Assembly (NCBI GenBank): GCA_026993705.1
Contig: JALWSJ010000292.1
Coordinates: 1-15,294 of the forward strand
Source of the DNA: Flavobacteriales bacterium
GTDB lineage: Bacteria; Bacteroidota; Bacteroidia; Flavobacteriales_D; Parvicellaceae
Direction: 5' to 3'
DNA length: 15,294 nt
Numbering within the stretch: position 1 is the first letter of the stretch; every line of letters begins with the position of its first letter. Under the pieces are notes generated by a model. That model searched no databases, had not been told where the DNA came from, and was given only the letters and a program-made list of their open reading frames with translations. The position numbers were made by a program, and so were the translations under genes. Shown piece after piece: positions 7,422 to 13,073 of this stretch.

Positions 7422-8210
7422 TTACTTTTTCTTCTTCTTATTTACTTTGGGTTTATGATTAATATTCATAACCGTTTTACTCATTTCCACCTCTTTATAA
7501 TCCGGATAAGTACCCAAAACAATATCCCCTAAACTATTAGTTATTCCCCACCAATAATTCTCATTCCTGTAGTGATGAAAAAGATGAGCTTTCTTCAGTT
7601 TTTCCGACCATGGAAAAATATGTTTATATCCCGGTATATGATGAGCCAAATGCATCCATTCATAGTGTAAATAATACAAAACAACAAAAAAAGTAAAAGT
7701 CAACGCCACACCTATATTAAACAAAGACAGCACATACGAAAGAATAAAAAACTTCAAAAAAAGCAATAAAGAAGCACTCACAGGAGCAAAAATCAACTTA
7801 ATATTATTCGGATCCTCATGATGACCAAAATGCAATCTATCCATAAAATCTCTTAACCATTTTAGATTTTTCCCCTTTCCATAACCAACCGTCATCTTAT
7901 CCCCCGAAATCGAAAGAACCTCAACCTCCTGCGGTTTATCAAGCCCCTCAACAATTAATTTTTCCCCAACCGAAACACCCTCACGAGCATCTATTTCAAA
8001 AACGTTCCCAATCATATCGTGCAACAAATACTTATGAGCCACCCACTCATAAAAAGGAGCCACCACAATCAAAATCAAAGCCAAATACCAATATTCCTTC
8101 AAATAACCATTTCCCACAACCACATACCCCAACCCAACAGCAATAGCAATATACAACCAAATAGAAGGCTCAGAAAAATAAGCCTTAAAAACCTGTTTTA
8201 TCATATCCAT
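7422..8210 (-). CDS. Fatty acid hydroxylase/sterol desaturase superfamily membrane protein
   Basis: A 262-residue membrane di-iron oxygenase-type protein with the His clusters of the fatty acid hydroxylase superfamily: HKYLLH (H59, H64), HFGHH (H127, H130, H131), HYEWMHLAHH (182-191) and HLFHH (H209, H212, H213). Hydrophobic segments at about 17-32, 40-56, 143-163 and 166-183 would place the cluster at the cytoplasmic face. Such enzymes hydroxylate or desaturate lipids or carotenoids; the substrate here is unknown. A roughly 45-residue soluble segment rich in alternating hydrophobic residues (about 72-118) separates the first and second His clusters and looks like a small inserted beta domain. 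The C-terminus is Lys-rich. A possible promoter is TTG (8257-8255), 20 bases, TATCTTGT (8234-8227). It is first in the operon with the deaminase and sugar transferase. Confidence 0.8.
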   Translation of the reverse strand: MDMIKQVFKAYFSEPSIWLYIAIAVGLGYVVVGNGYLKEYWYLALILIVVAPFYEWVAHKYLLHDMIGNVFEIDAREGVSVGEKLIVEGLDKPQEVEVLSISGDKMTVGYGKGKNLKWLRDFMDRLHFGHHEDPNNIKLIFAPVSASLLLFLKFFILSYVLSLFNIGVALTFTFFVVLYYLHYEWMHLAHHIPGYKHIFPWSEKLKKAHLFHHYRNENYWWGITNSLGDIVLGTYPDYKEVEMSKTVMNINHKPKVNKKKKK

Positions 8211-8226
8211 AAGAATTTATAACCCC

Positions 8227-8257
8227 ACAAGATAACAAAAATTACCATTATAATCAA
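8227..8257 (-). promoter_or_regulatory. Possible promoter of the hydroxylase operon
   Basis: TTG at 8257-8255, a 20-base spacer and TATCTTGT at 8234-8227 approximate the Bacteroidetes -33/-7 pattern with one mismatch in the -7 box. A start about 10 bases before the ATG would follow. Confidence 0.3.
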
Positions 8258-8282
8258 TGACCTTTCTCTCCCATAAAAATTT

Positions 8283-8422
8283 GGGCGTTCCCATTACAGC
8301 ATAAAAAAGCAATTCCGTTATACTACATTGCTTTTCAACACTGTAATGGTCGGGCTATCCACTATATCTTTTGGGTTGCATATATGCAACAACCCAAAAG
8401 GATGCCGTTCCTATCCCTAACG
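8283..8422 (-). repeat. Module-2 structured repeat, copy A
   Basis: Read on the minus strand it runs CGTTAGGGATAGGAACGG, CATCC, hairpin 1, GATATAGTGGATAGCCCGACC-type block, hairpin 2, GGGAACGCCC. On the plus strand, hairpin 1 has arms CTTTTGGGTTG (8368-8378) and CAACCCAAAAG (8390-8400). Hairpin 2 pairs CCATTACAG (8291-8299) with CTGTAATGG (8341-8349), and an inner stem pairs 8305-8313 with 8327-8335. The fixed blocks match copies B (9802-9965) and C (14743-14881). It lies between the 3' end of the HAD gene and the 5' end of the hydroxylase gene. It does not encode a protein. Confidence 0.85.
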
Positions 8423-8492
8423 TCTAAATATCCAAAAAACAATAAAAGAAAAGTCTTGAAGATAATTTTCACATGTATTTTGCAGTAAAGTG

Positions 8493-9119
8493 TTAAAATA
8501 AACCACAAATATCTTCTTCTTTTGGATTTAGCAAGTAGGATTGTAAACCTGCGTTTTTTGCTCCCTCTATATGTTGAACTGAATCATCAATAAAAAGTGT
8601 TTCTTTAGCTTTTAAATTATTACTTAATAAAACATGTTGAAAAGTTTCAACATTGGGCTTTCGCATACCTATTTCATTCGAATAATAATACTGTTCAAAT
8701 AGTTCTTGAAACAAATTTGGCGAAAACGTTTTGTTGATATAATCGGTAAATTTCTTTACGTGTATTTCATTGGTATTACTCAGTAGAAAAATACGATAAT
8801 CATTATTAATAGACTGTAGTAATTGTATTCTTTCCTTCGGTAAATCTAACAGCATGGCGTTCCACGCACTATCAATTGATTGATCAGATAATGTTAGATG
8901 GGCTACATTTTTTCTTATATAGTTTCTAAAACCATTAGCTGATAATTTTCCAATTTCTAAATTATCGAAAATGTGATTTTGTTTGGATTGAGAATATAAT
9001 TTATCAAAGTTTTTAAGTCCTAATTTTTTAAAAGCTTCTGCGGATTTGTTATAATCAATATTTAATATCACTCCACCTAAATCGAAGATGATATTTTTTA
9101 TATTTTTTTGAATCTTCAC
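8493..9119 (-). CDS. YihX-like HAD-family phosphatase
   Basis: A 208-residue haloacid dehalogenase superfamily hydrolase, closest in remembered sequence to E. coli YihX, an alpha-D-glucose-1-phosphate phosphatase. Motif I is FDLGGVI with nucleophile D13; the usual second Asp is Gly, as in YihX. Motif II is LLSNTN (S114), motif III is GMRKP (K154) and motif IV is FIDDS (D178, D179). The helical cap lies between motifs I and II. It begins with GTG (9119-9117); no in-frame ATG precedes motif I. Its 5' end lies close to the divergent tRNA promoter. If the YihX activity holds, it would consume the same sugar phosphate that rfbA uses, but the two genes are not linked in one operon and the substrate is not proven. 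Confidence 0.8.
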   Translation of the reverse strand: MKIQKNIKNIIFDLGGVILNIDYNKSAEAFKKLGLKNFDKLYSQSKQNHIFDNLEIGKLSANGFRNYIRKNVAHLTLSDQSIDSAWNAMLLDLPKERIQLLQSINNDYRIFLLSNTNEIHVKKFTDYINKTFSPNLFQELFEQYYYSNEIGMRKPNVETFQHVLLSNNLKAKETLFIDDSVQHIEGAKNAGLQSYLLNPKEEDICGLF

Positions 9120-9129
9120 ACTAAAATAT

Positions 9130-9159
9130 TTTGTAGTTCAATACAAAGATGTATATTTG
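9130..9159 (+). promoter_or_regulatory. Promoter of the CAT-anticodon tRNA
   Basis: TTTG at 9130-9133, an 18-base spacer and TATATTTG at 9152-9159 fit the Bacteroidetes -33/-7 consensus exactly. Transcription would start near 9165, in a CAAAACAAAA/TTTTGTTTTG inverted repeat (9166-9175, 9181-9190) that lies just before the mature tRNA. Confidence 0.75.
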
Positions 9160-9189
9160 CACTCGCAAAACAAAATTTATTTTTGTTTT

Positions 9190-9263
9190 GGGCCCATAGC
9201 TCAGTTGGTTAGAGCACTTGACTCATAATCAAGGGGTCGCTGGTTCGAGCCCAGCTGGGCCCA
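9190..9263 (+). tRNA. tRNA with anticodon CAT (Met elongator or lysidine Ile2)
   Basis: A complete cloverleaf of 74 bases. The acceptor stem is GGGCCCA (9190-9196) with TGGGCCC (9256-9262). The D arm has GCTC/GAGC. The anticodon stem is CTTGA/TCAAG with loop CTCATAA, so the anticodon is CAT. The T stem is GCTGG/CCAGC with loop TTCGAGC. The CCA end is not fully encoded (ACC then T). It is not the initiator form by its overall sequence. The GACTCATAATC segment and GGTCGCTGGTTC resemble E. coli Ile2 as well as elongator Met, and C-G pairs at positions 4 and 5 of the acceptor are what TilS prefers in E. coli, so a lysidine-modified isoleucine tRNA cannot be excluded. Confidence 0.93.
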
Positions 9264-9307
9264 CCTCTTAAGCCTTAAAGCAAATGTGTTTTAAGGCTTT
9301 TTTATTT
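9230..9307 (+). repeat. Direct repeat, first copy (tRNA 3' part plus terminator)
   Basis: These 78 bases recur at 9400-9477 with a single mismatch (G9296 against A9466) and an offset of exactly 170 bases. The repeat begins at the 3' side of the anticodon stem. Confidence 0.95.
9270..9304 (+). terminator. Rho-independent terminator of the tRNA
   Basis: Stem AAGCCTTAAA (9270-9279) and TTTAAGGCTT (9290-9299), a 10-base loop, then a run of T to 9303. It starts 7 bases after the tRNA. Confidence 0.85.
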
Positions 9308-9375
9308 TTTGGAATATTGTTAAATCTCTAGAGTTAAAGTTAAAAGAGAAAATCTTCAACGAAACTTTAAACTCC

Positions 9376-9477
9376 TGACTCTGCCGAAAGCTTTCGGCAC
9401 AAGGGGTCGCTGGTTCGAGCCCAGCTGGGCCCACCTCTTAAGCCTTAAAGCAAATGTGTTTTAAGACTTTTTTATTT
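9376..9477 (+). pseudogene. Truncated tRNA copy with terminator; anticodon replaced by a palindrome
   Basis: From 9400 on it repeats the 3' 34 bases of the CAT tRNA plus its terminator. Just before this lies TGACTC (9376-9381), the same bases that enter the anticodon loop of the intact tRNA. Between them, the anticodon loop is replaced by the perfect 18-base palindrome TGCCGAAAGCTTTCGGCA (9382-9399). The D arm and 5' acceptor strand are missing, so no tRNA can form. It may be a decayed tandem tRNA, or the att-like scar of an element that once used the tRNA 3' end. The terminator copy carries a mismatch in its stem (A9466). Confidence 0.75.
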
Positions 9478-9538
9478 CTATACATTTATTCACTGTAAAT
9501 ACGCTACAGCTCCGTTTTTTTTACACTCATTCCAGTTG

Positions 9539-9661
9539 CGTTAGGGATTATTAAGCGACTGTGAAAAACAGTTGAGTTTTTGAGCTAACGTAAAAATACC
9601 AGCTATTTTATAATTATTTGATTATCAGTATTTTATTTTTACGTTAGTTGGAATCCCTAAC
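9539..9661. repeat. Inverted-repeat element with GTTAGGGAT ends
   Basis: The ends are CGTTAGGGATT (9539-9549) and AATCCCTAAC (9652-9661). Internally, CTAACGTAAAAATA (9585-9598) is the exact inverse of TATTTTTACGTTAG (9634-9647). The right end is shared with the left end of the adjoining module-1 copy. The interior does not resemble module 1 or 2. Confidence 0.6.
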
Positions 9662-9812
9662 CTGTGTAAAATGAGCACCATAAAATGTTTTTATTTCCTT
9701 TATCCTTCTTCATAAAATCTTTCCATAGCGGGTGCTATGCAAAGATTTTTTTCATCGTCTAAAGAAACTAAAACTCATTTTCTTACCGCTCATTTTACAC
9801 ACGTTAGGGATA
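9652..9812 (+). repeat. Module-1 long inverted repeat, MITE-like (copy 2, complete)
   Basis: Terminal inverted repeats of 25 bases (9652-9676 and 9788-9812) match at 23 of 25 positions. The centre is a hairpin: AAAATCTTT (9714-9722) with AAAGATTTT (9741-9749), and ATAGC (9725-9729) with GCTAT (9734-9738). It aligns with 4-161 read on the other strand. Its right terminus doubles as the first bases of module-2 copy B, so the two modules form one composite of about 314 bases. Confidence 0.75.
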
Positions 9813-9965
9813 GGAACGGCATCCTTTTGCCCTCCCTCCTTTTGCCCTCCCTCCTTTTGGAGGGCAAAAGATATAGTGGATAGCCCGACCTTTACGGCGT
9901 TAAAAAGTAGTGTAGTAGGGGTAGTGCGAACGGAACTACTTTTTTATGCTGTAATGGGAACGCCC
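9802..9965 (+). repeat. Module-2 structured repeat, copy B
   Basis: It has the same block order as copies A and C: CGTTAGGGATAGGAACGG, CATCC, hairpin 1, GATATAGTGGATAGCCCGACC-type block, hairpin 2, GGGAACGCCC. Hairpin 1 pairs CTTTTGCCCTCC (9839-9850) with GGAGGGCAAAAG (9859-9870). In hairpin 2, AAAAGTAGT (9903-9911) pairs with ACTACTTTT (9935-9943), compared with AAAAGCAAT/ATTGCTTTT in copy A: two compensatory pair changes. A 15-base unit is tandemly duplicated in the left arm of hairpin 1 (9823-9852). The copy ends 14 bases from the 3' end of the convergent methyltransferase gene. Confidence 0.85.
9823..9859 (+). repeat. 15-base tandem repeat inside copy B
   Basis: CCTTTTGCCCTCCCT is present at 9823-9837 and 9838-9852, with a third partial unit CCTTTTG at 9853-9859. 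It expands only the left arm of hairpin 1, which is consistent with slippage or template switching at a hairpin. Confidence 0.9.
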
Positions 9966-9979
9966 TAATGATACTGATT

Positions 9980-10687
9980 CTATAATTTTTTAAATAAGGT
10001 GTATAGATAAGGACGGGTGTCTCCTGAGGGCATGGTGTATAAGGTTTCAAAGCTTTCTTGTAGTTCGAAAATGGGGCTTAATTTTTCTTTGAGCATCAGT
10101 TCATTATAGCGTCTTACGGGTAATCCGCTACATTTGGTTGCTCCTTTTAGATTGAAAGTGGCTATGATTACTATGCCATCTTTTTTTACTAATTTATTTA
10201 GTAAATCGATATAGGTTTGTTGGTCGTCGATTTCAGTAAAAAAGTGAAATACAGCTCTATCTACCCATAAATCTACCGGTGGTATTTGTTGTAATTTTTC
10301 GGGATGGGTTAGATCATCAACTATCCAATTGATTGTAGTTGAACGATTTTGCAGGCGTTCTTTTAGTATTTCTAAAGCAGTAGAACTTATATCGGAAACG
10401 GTAATATGGGTGTAATCGTTATCTAATAAATAATCAATCAACGTGGATGTTCCAGCTCCTGCTACAAAAATGTGATCGTCTTTGCTGATGTTACTTTTTT
10501 CGATTAACTGAATGGTGGGCTCGGGGTTTTTCTCATACCAACCACTTTTTTCGTGGTCTATTACGTTGTAGATAGTTTCCCAATAATCTTGTAGGTCTTT
10601 GTTAACTTTGTTTTTAGTGATTAATGGCCTTGTTGGTGTATTCGATGTGTTGCTTCCGCAACCGCATCCTGTTCCGCATGATGACAT
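9980..10687 (-). CDS. Class I SAM-dependent methyltransferase with Cys-rich N-terminus
   Basis: This 235-residue protein has a Rossmann methyltransferase core: motif I FVAGAGTSTL (74-83), the acidic residue at the end of strand 2 in VSDIS (D99), DD at 124-125 and WVDRAVFHF (141-149) at the motif IV position. The N-terminus MSSCGTGCGCGS carries C4, C8 and C10 in a flexible Gly-rich tail, reminiscent of a metal or thiolate-binding tag; one more Cys is at 186 (TKCSGLP). The methyl acceptor is unknown. It follows the SulP gene by 13 bases on the same strand, so the two are probably cotranscribed, which hints at an anion, sulfur or metalloid connection but does not prove one. TehB-like or thiol/metalloid methyltransferases are alternatives. 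Confidence 0.75.
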   Translation of the reverse strand: MSSCGTGCGCGSNTSNTPTRPLITKNKVNKDLQDYWETIYNVIDHEKSGWYEKNPEPTIQLIEKSNISKDDHIFVAGAGTSTLIDYLLDNDYTHITVSDISSTALEILKERLQNRSTTINWIVDDLTHPEKLQQIPPVDLWVDRAVFHFFTEIDDQQTYIDLLNKLVKKDGIVIIATFNLKGATKCSGLPVRRYNELMLKEKLSPIFELQESFETLYTMPSGDTRPYLYTLFKKL

Positions 10688-10700
10688 ATTTTTATTGTTT

Positions 10701-12440
10701 TTAAGTGTTTCTTTGCAGTGCTATTTGTTTACATTTCTTTTGTAAGTCTGCATGTGTTTGGTTTTCTACGCATTCTATAGCTTTGCTGACTTCGGCAAAC
10801 ATTAAATCAGGTGTAATTACTTCTGCCAGTTTACTTTTGAATAATAAATCTCTTATAGGTCCTTTGGCTCCTGCTACGGCAAATAGGATACCTTTTTCAC
10901 GTAGTTCAAATATAATATTTTTTAGCATAATGATTGCACTTGAATCTAAATGATTGACACTTTCGGCATTCCAAACGACTAATTTAAGCTGTTTTCCTTT
11001 TGTTTCTACTTTTTCCATCAATTCTTGCTTAAAAAAATCAATGTTGGCAAAATAAAGTTGTCCGTCTAATCGAATAATGAGTACTTCGGGGTTTTCTGTT
11101 GTATTTTCAAAGCGTTCTACATTTCTGTAGTAATCTGTACCTTCTACCCTTTCGCACTCGGCTATATGAGGTTTTGTACTTCTATAAATTAATAGTGCTA
11201 ATGATAATAAAACTCCTATCATTATGCCTTCTTTTATGCCTATGGTTAAGGTTACAATAAAAGTAACTAAAAGCATTAGTAAATCATCTTTTTTATAATT
11301 CCAAAGTTCTTTTGGATAGGTAAAATCTATCAGCCCATATACTGCTACTAGAATGATGGCTGCTAATACGCTTTTAGGAAGATAATAAAATAAAGGAGTA
11401 AGGTATAAGAGTGTAAGTGCTATTACCGAAGCAGAAATAACGGCAGCCATATTGGTTTTGGCTCCAGATTGATCGTTTACAGCAGTACGGGAAAATCCAC
11501 CAGTGGTTGGATAGCATTGGAATGTTGAACCTACAATATTTCCTAATCCTAAGGCTATTAATTCTTGATTGGGATTTACCTTGTAATCGTCATGTTTTTC
11601 TTCTACTGCTTTAGCTACGGATATAGCTTCCATAAAGGCTATTAGTGCTAAAGTAGCAGCAAGACTAAACAACTCCGAAAAAAACTGCATATCTATAGTT
11701 GGAATAGAGAATTTAGGTAATCCTTTAGGTATGTCTTCTACTACTTTTACTCCGTACTTATCCAAACCAAAAAGTTGTACTACCAAAATACCGACAATAA
11801 CCACTATTAGAGCCGAAGGTATTTTTTTATTCCACTTCTTTAAACCGATAATCATTAATATAGAACCTACACCTATGATAAAAGTAGGTATATTAATTTC
11901 CGGAATTTTTTTGATTGTATTGTATAATAATATATGTACTTGATTGCTTCTTTCTATGTGCGTACCAAATAGATGCTTAAATTGGTTGAGACCAATTATG
12001 ATAGCTGCCGCGGAAGTAAATCCACTAATTACTGGTTTGGATAAAAAACTTACCAAAAAACCAAGTCGAAATATTCCTAATGAAAACTGTATAATTCCCA
12101 TCATAAAAGCTAAAGCTATTGCCATAGTAATATATTGATCAGGAGATACACTTCCGATTGCCGTAATACCTGCTGCCACAATTAATGAATCCATTGCAAC
12201 AGGACCAACTGCCAATTGTCTTGATGTTCCAAAAATGGCATAAATAACTTGCGGAACTAATGACGCATACAGCCCATAAATTGGTGGCAATTTAGCAATA
12301 AGAGCATAAGCTATTCCTTGAGGAATAAGCATTACGCCAACGGTTAATCCTGCGGGTAAGTCGGCTATAAAATCTTTTTTTGAATAGTTGGGTAGCCAAT
12401 CTAGTATGGGAAAATATCTTTTTAAACGGATAGACTTCAT
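10701..12440 (-). CDS. SulP-family inorganic anion transporter with STAS domain
   Basis: A 579-residue inner-membrane transporter of the SulP/SLC26 family. The membrane part (about 25-420) contains the signature GVMLIPQGIAYALIAKLPPI (35-54), VGPVAMDSL (78-86) and GGFSRTAVNDQSGAKT (314-329). A C-terminal STAS domain (about 452-556) includes HLDSSA (497-502), the position that is regulated in related proteins. Family substrates include sulfate, bicarbonate and other anions; the sequence does not decide which. A strong promoter lies upstream (TTG, 19 bases, TATATTTG at 12497-12468), giving a leader of about 20 bases. The methyltransferase gene follows after 13 bases. Confidence 0.92.
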   Translation of the reverse strand: MKSIRLKRYFPILDWLPNYSKKDFIADLPAGLTVGVMLIPQGIAYALIAKLPPIYGLYASLVPQVIYAIFGTSRQLAVGPVAMDSLIVAAGITAIGSVSPDQYITMAIALAFMMGIIQFSLGIFRLGFLVSFLSKPVISGFTSAAAIIIGLNQFKHLFGTHIERSNQVHILLYNTIKKIPEINIPTFIIGVGSILMIIGLKKWNKKIPSALIVVIVGILVVQLFGLDKYGVKVVEDIPKGLPKFSIPTIDMQFFSELFSLAATLALIAFMEAISVAKAVEEKHDDYKVNPNQELIALGLGNIVGSTFQCYPTTGGFSRTAVNDQSGAKTNMAAVISASVIALTLLYLTPLFYYLPKSVLAAIILVAVYGLIDFTYPKELWNYKKDDLLMLLVTFIVTLTIGIKEGIMIGVLLSLALLIYRSTKPHIAECERVEGTDYYRNVERFENTTENPEVLIIRLDGQLYFANIDFFKQELMEKVETKGKQLKLVVWNAESVNHLDSSAIIMLKNIIFELREKGILFAVAGAKGPIRDLLFKSKLAEVITPDLMFAEVSKAIECVENQTHADLQKKCKQIALQRNT

Positions 12441-12467
12441 GTGTTTTTATCATTTTTTGATTTAAGG

Positions 12468-12497
12468 CAAATATATAGTGCCTTGTTTTGTCGGCAA
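12468..12497 (-). promoter_or_regulatory. Promoter of the SulP-methyltransferase operon
   Basis: On the minus strand, TTG (12497-12495), a 19-base spacer and TATATTTG (12475-12468) fit the Bacteroidetes consensus exactly. The start would lie near 12462, about 22 bases before the ATG. Confidence 0.7.
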
Positions 12498-12583
12498 GCA
12501 ACAAAAGTTACGCAAATTACTATTTTTGTCAGAGAAATTGATAATGTTATGGAATACAACTTATAGTTTTTAATTAAAAATAT

Positions 12584-12591
12584 TACATTTG
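12584..12591 (+). promoter_or_regulatory. Candidate -7 box for the T9SS sorting-domain gene
   Basis: TACATTTG matches TAnnTTTG and ends 6 bases before the ATG at 12598. No clear TTG -33 element is present. The same arrangement is seen before the deaminase and DUF433 genes. Confidence 0.45.
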
Positions 12592-12597
12592 TTACAA

Positions 12598-12978
12598 ATG
12601 TTAGTACATATTAAAGAAAATATAGGTCAAATACTAAAGCTTTTTGTTTTAACGGGAGTTTTATTTTTTGGTATTCAATTTTCTTACGCTCAAGATTCTG
12701 CGAAGGTAGAAGTACCTAATGTTTTTACTCCAAATGGCGATGGTATTAATGATGTTTTCAGACCTAAATACACCAACATAGAGAAAGTAGATGGGGCAAT
12801 CTACAACAGATGGGGAGAAATTATTTTTCGTTGGTGGGGTGTAAACGGTTATTGGGACGGTGTTACTTTTCCAGCGGGTCAAAAAGTTCCGTCAGGTACT
12901 TATTTCTATATTATTACTGCTACTTCTTATTCTAAAAATTCTATTACTAAGACTGGTACAGTGCAGTTGTTTAGGTAG
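12598..12978 (+). CDS. Secreted stand-alone T9SS type B sorting domain (CHU_C-like) protein
   Basis: This 126-residue protein has an N-terminal signal peptide (hydrophobic core about 13-28, likely cut after YAQ near 32) followed almost at once by a gliding-motility-associated C-terminal domain: VPNVFTPNGDGINDVFRP (39-56), YNRWGEIIF (69-77), YWDG (85-88), VPSGTYFYIITA (97-108) and the final strand GTVQLFR. In known cases this domain sits at the C-terminus of large proteins such as SprB and directs type IX secretion. Here there is no passenger domain. I take the ATG at 12598 rather than an in-frame TTG at 12589, because the TTG lies within a TACATTTG promoter box. It is divergent from the SulP operon. 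It could be a decoy, a small surface protein or a remnant of a larger gene. Confidence 0.85.
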   Translation: MLVHIKENIGQILKLFVLTGVLFFGIQFSYAQDSAKVEVPNVFTPNGDGINDVFRPKYTNIEKVDGAIYNRWGEIIFRWWGVNGYWDGVTFPAGQKVPSGTYFYIITATSYSKNSITKTGTVQLFR

Positions 12979-13008
12979 TTACTTGTTTAATCTACGAATT
13001 ATAAAAAC

Positions 13009-13067
13009 TATACCCTATCGGGTATAATACATACTTATTTTTATTATTTTATACCCGATAAGGTATA
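13009..13067. promoter_or_regulatory. Twin palindromes, likely operator of a lost HipB-like gene
   Basis: The arms TATACCCTATCGGGTATAA (13009-13027) and TTATACCCGATAAGGTATA (13049-13067) are inverted copies with one mismatch, 21 bases apart. Each arm is itself a near-palindrome (ATACCC-GGGTAT; ATACC-GGTAT). Two operator-like dyads just before a short start-codon context suggest cooperative repressor binding, and the form recalls the HipB operator style (TATCC, 8 bases, GGATA). The pair could alternatively fold as a large hairpin and act as a terminator for the preceding gene, but no T-run follows. Confidence 0.5.
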
Positions 13068-13073
13068 AATTAT

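Noticed and set aside
9732..9968. Open frame of 78 codons on the plus strand
   Set aside because: It runs through the module-1 hairpin and all of module-2 copy B, including the 15-base tandem repeat; its peptide repeats reflect the DNA repeat and show no protein character.
13009..13067. Twin palindrome considered as a rho-independent terminator
   Set aside because: The 19-bp arms could form a hairpin, but the loop is 21 bases, no T-run follows, and each arm is itself dyadic, which fits operators better.
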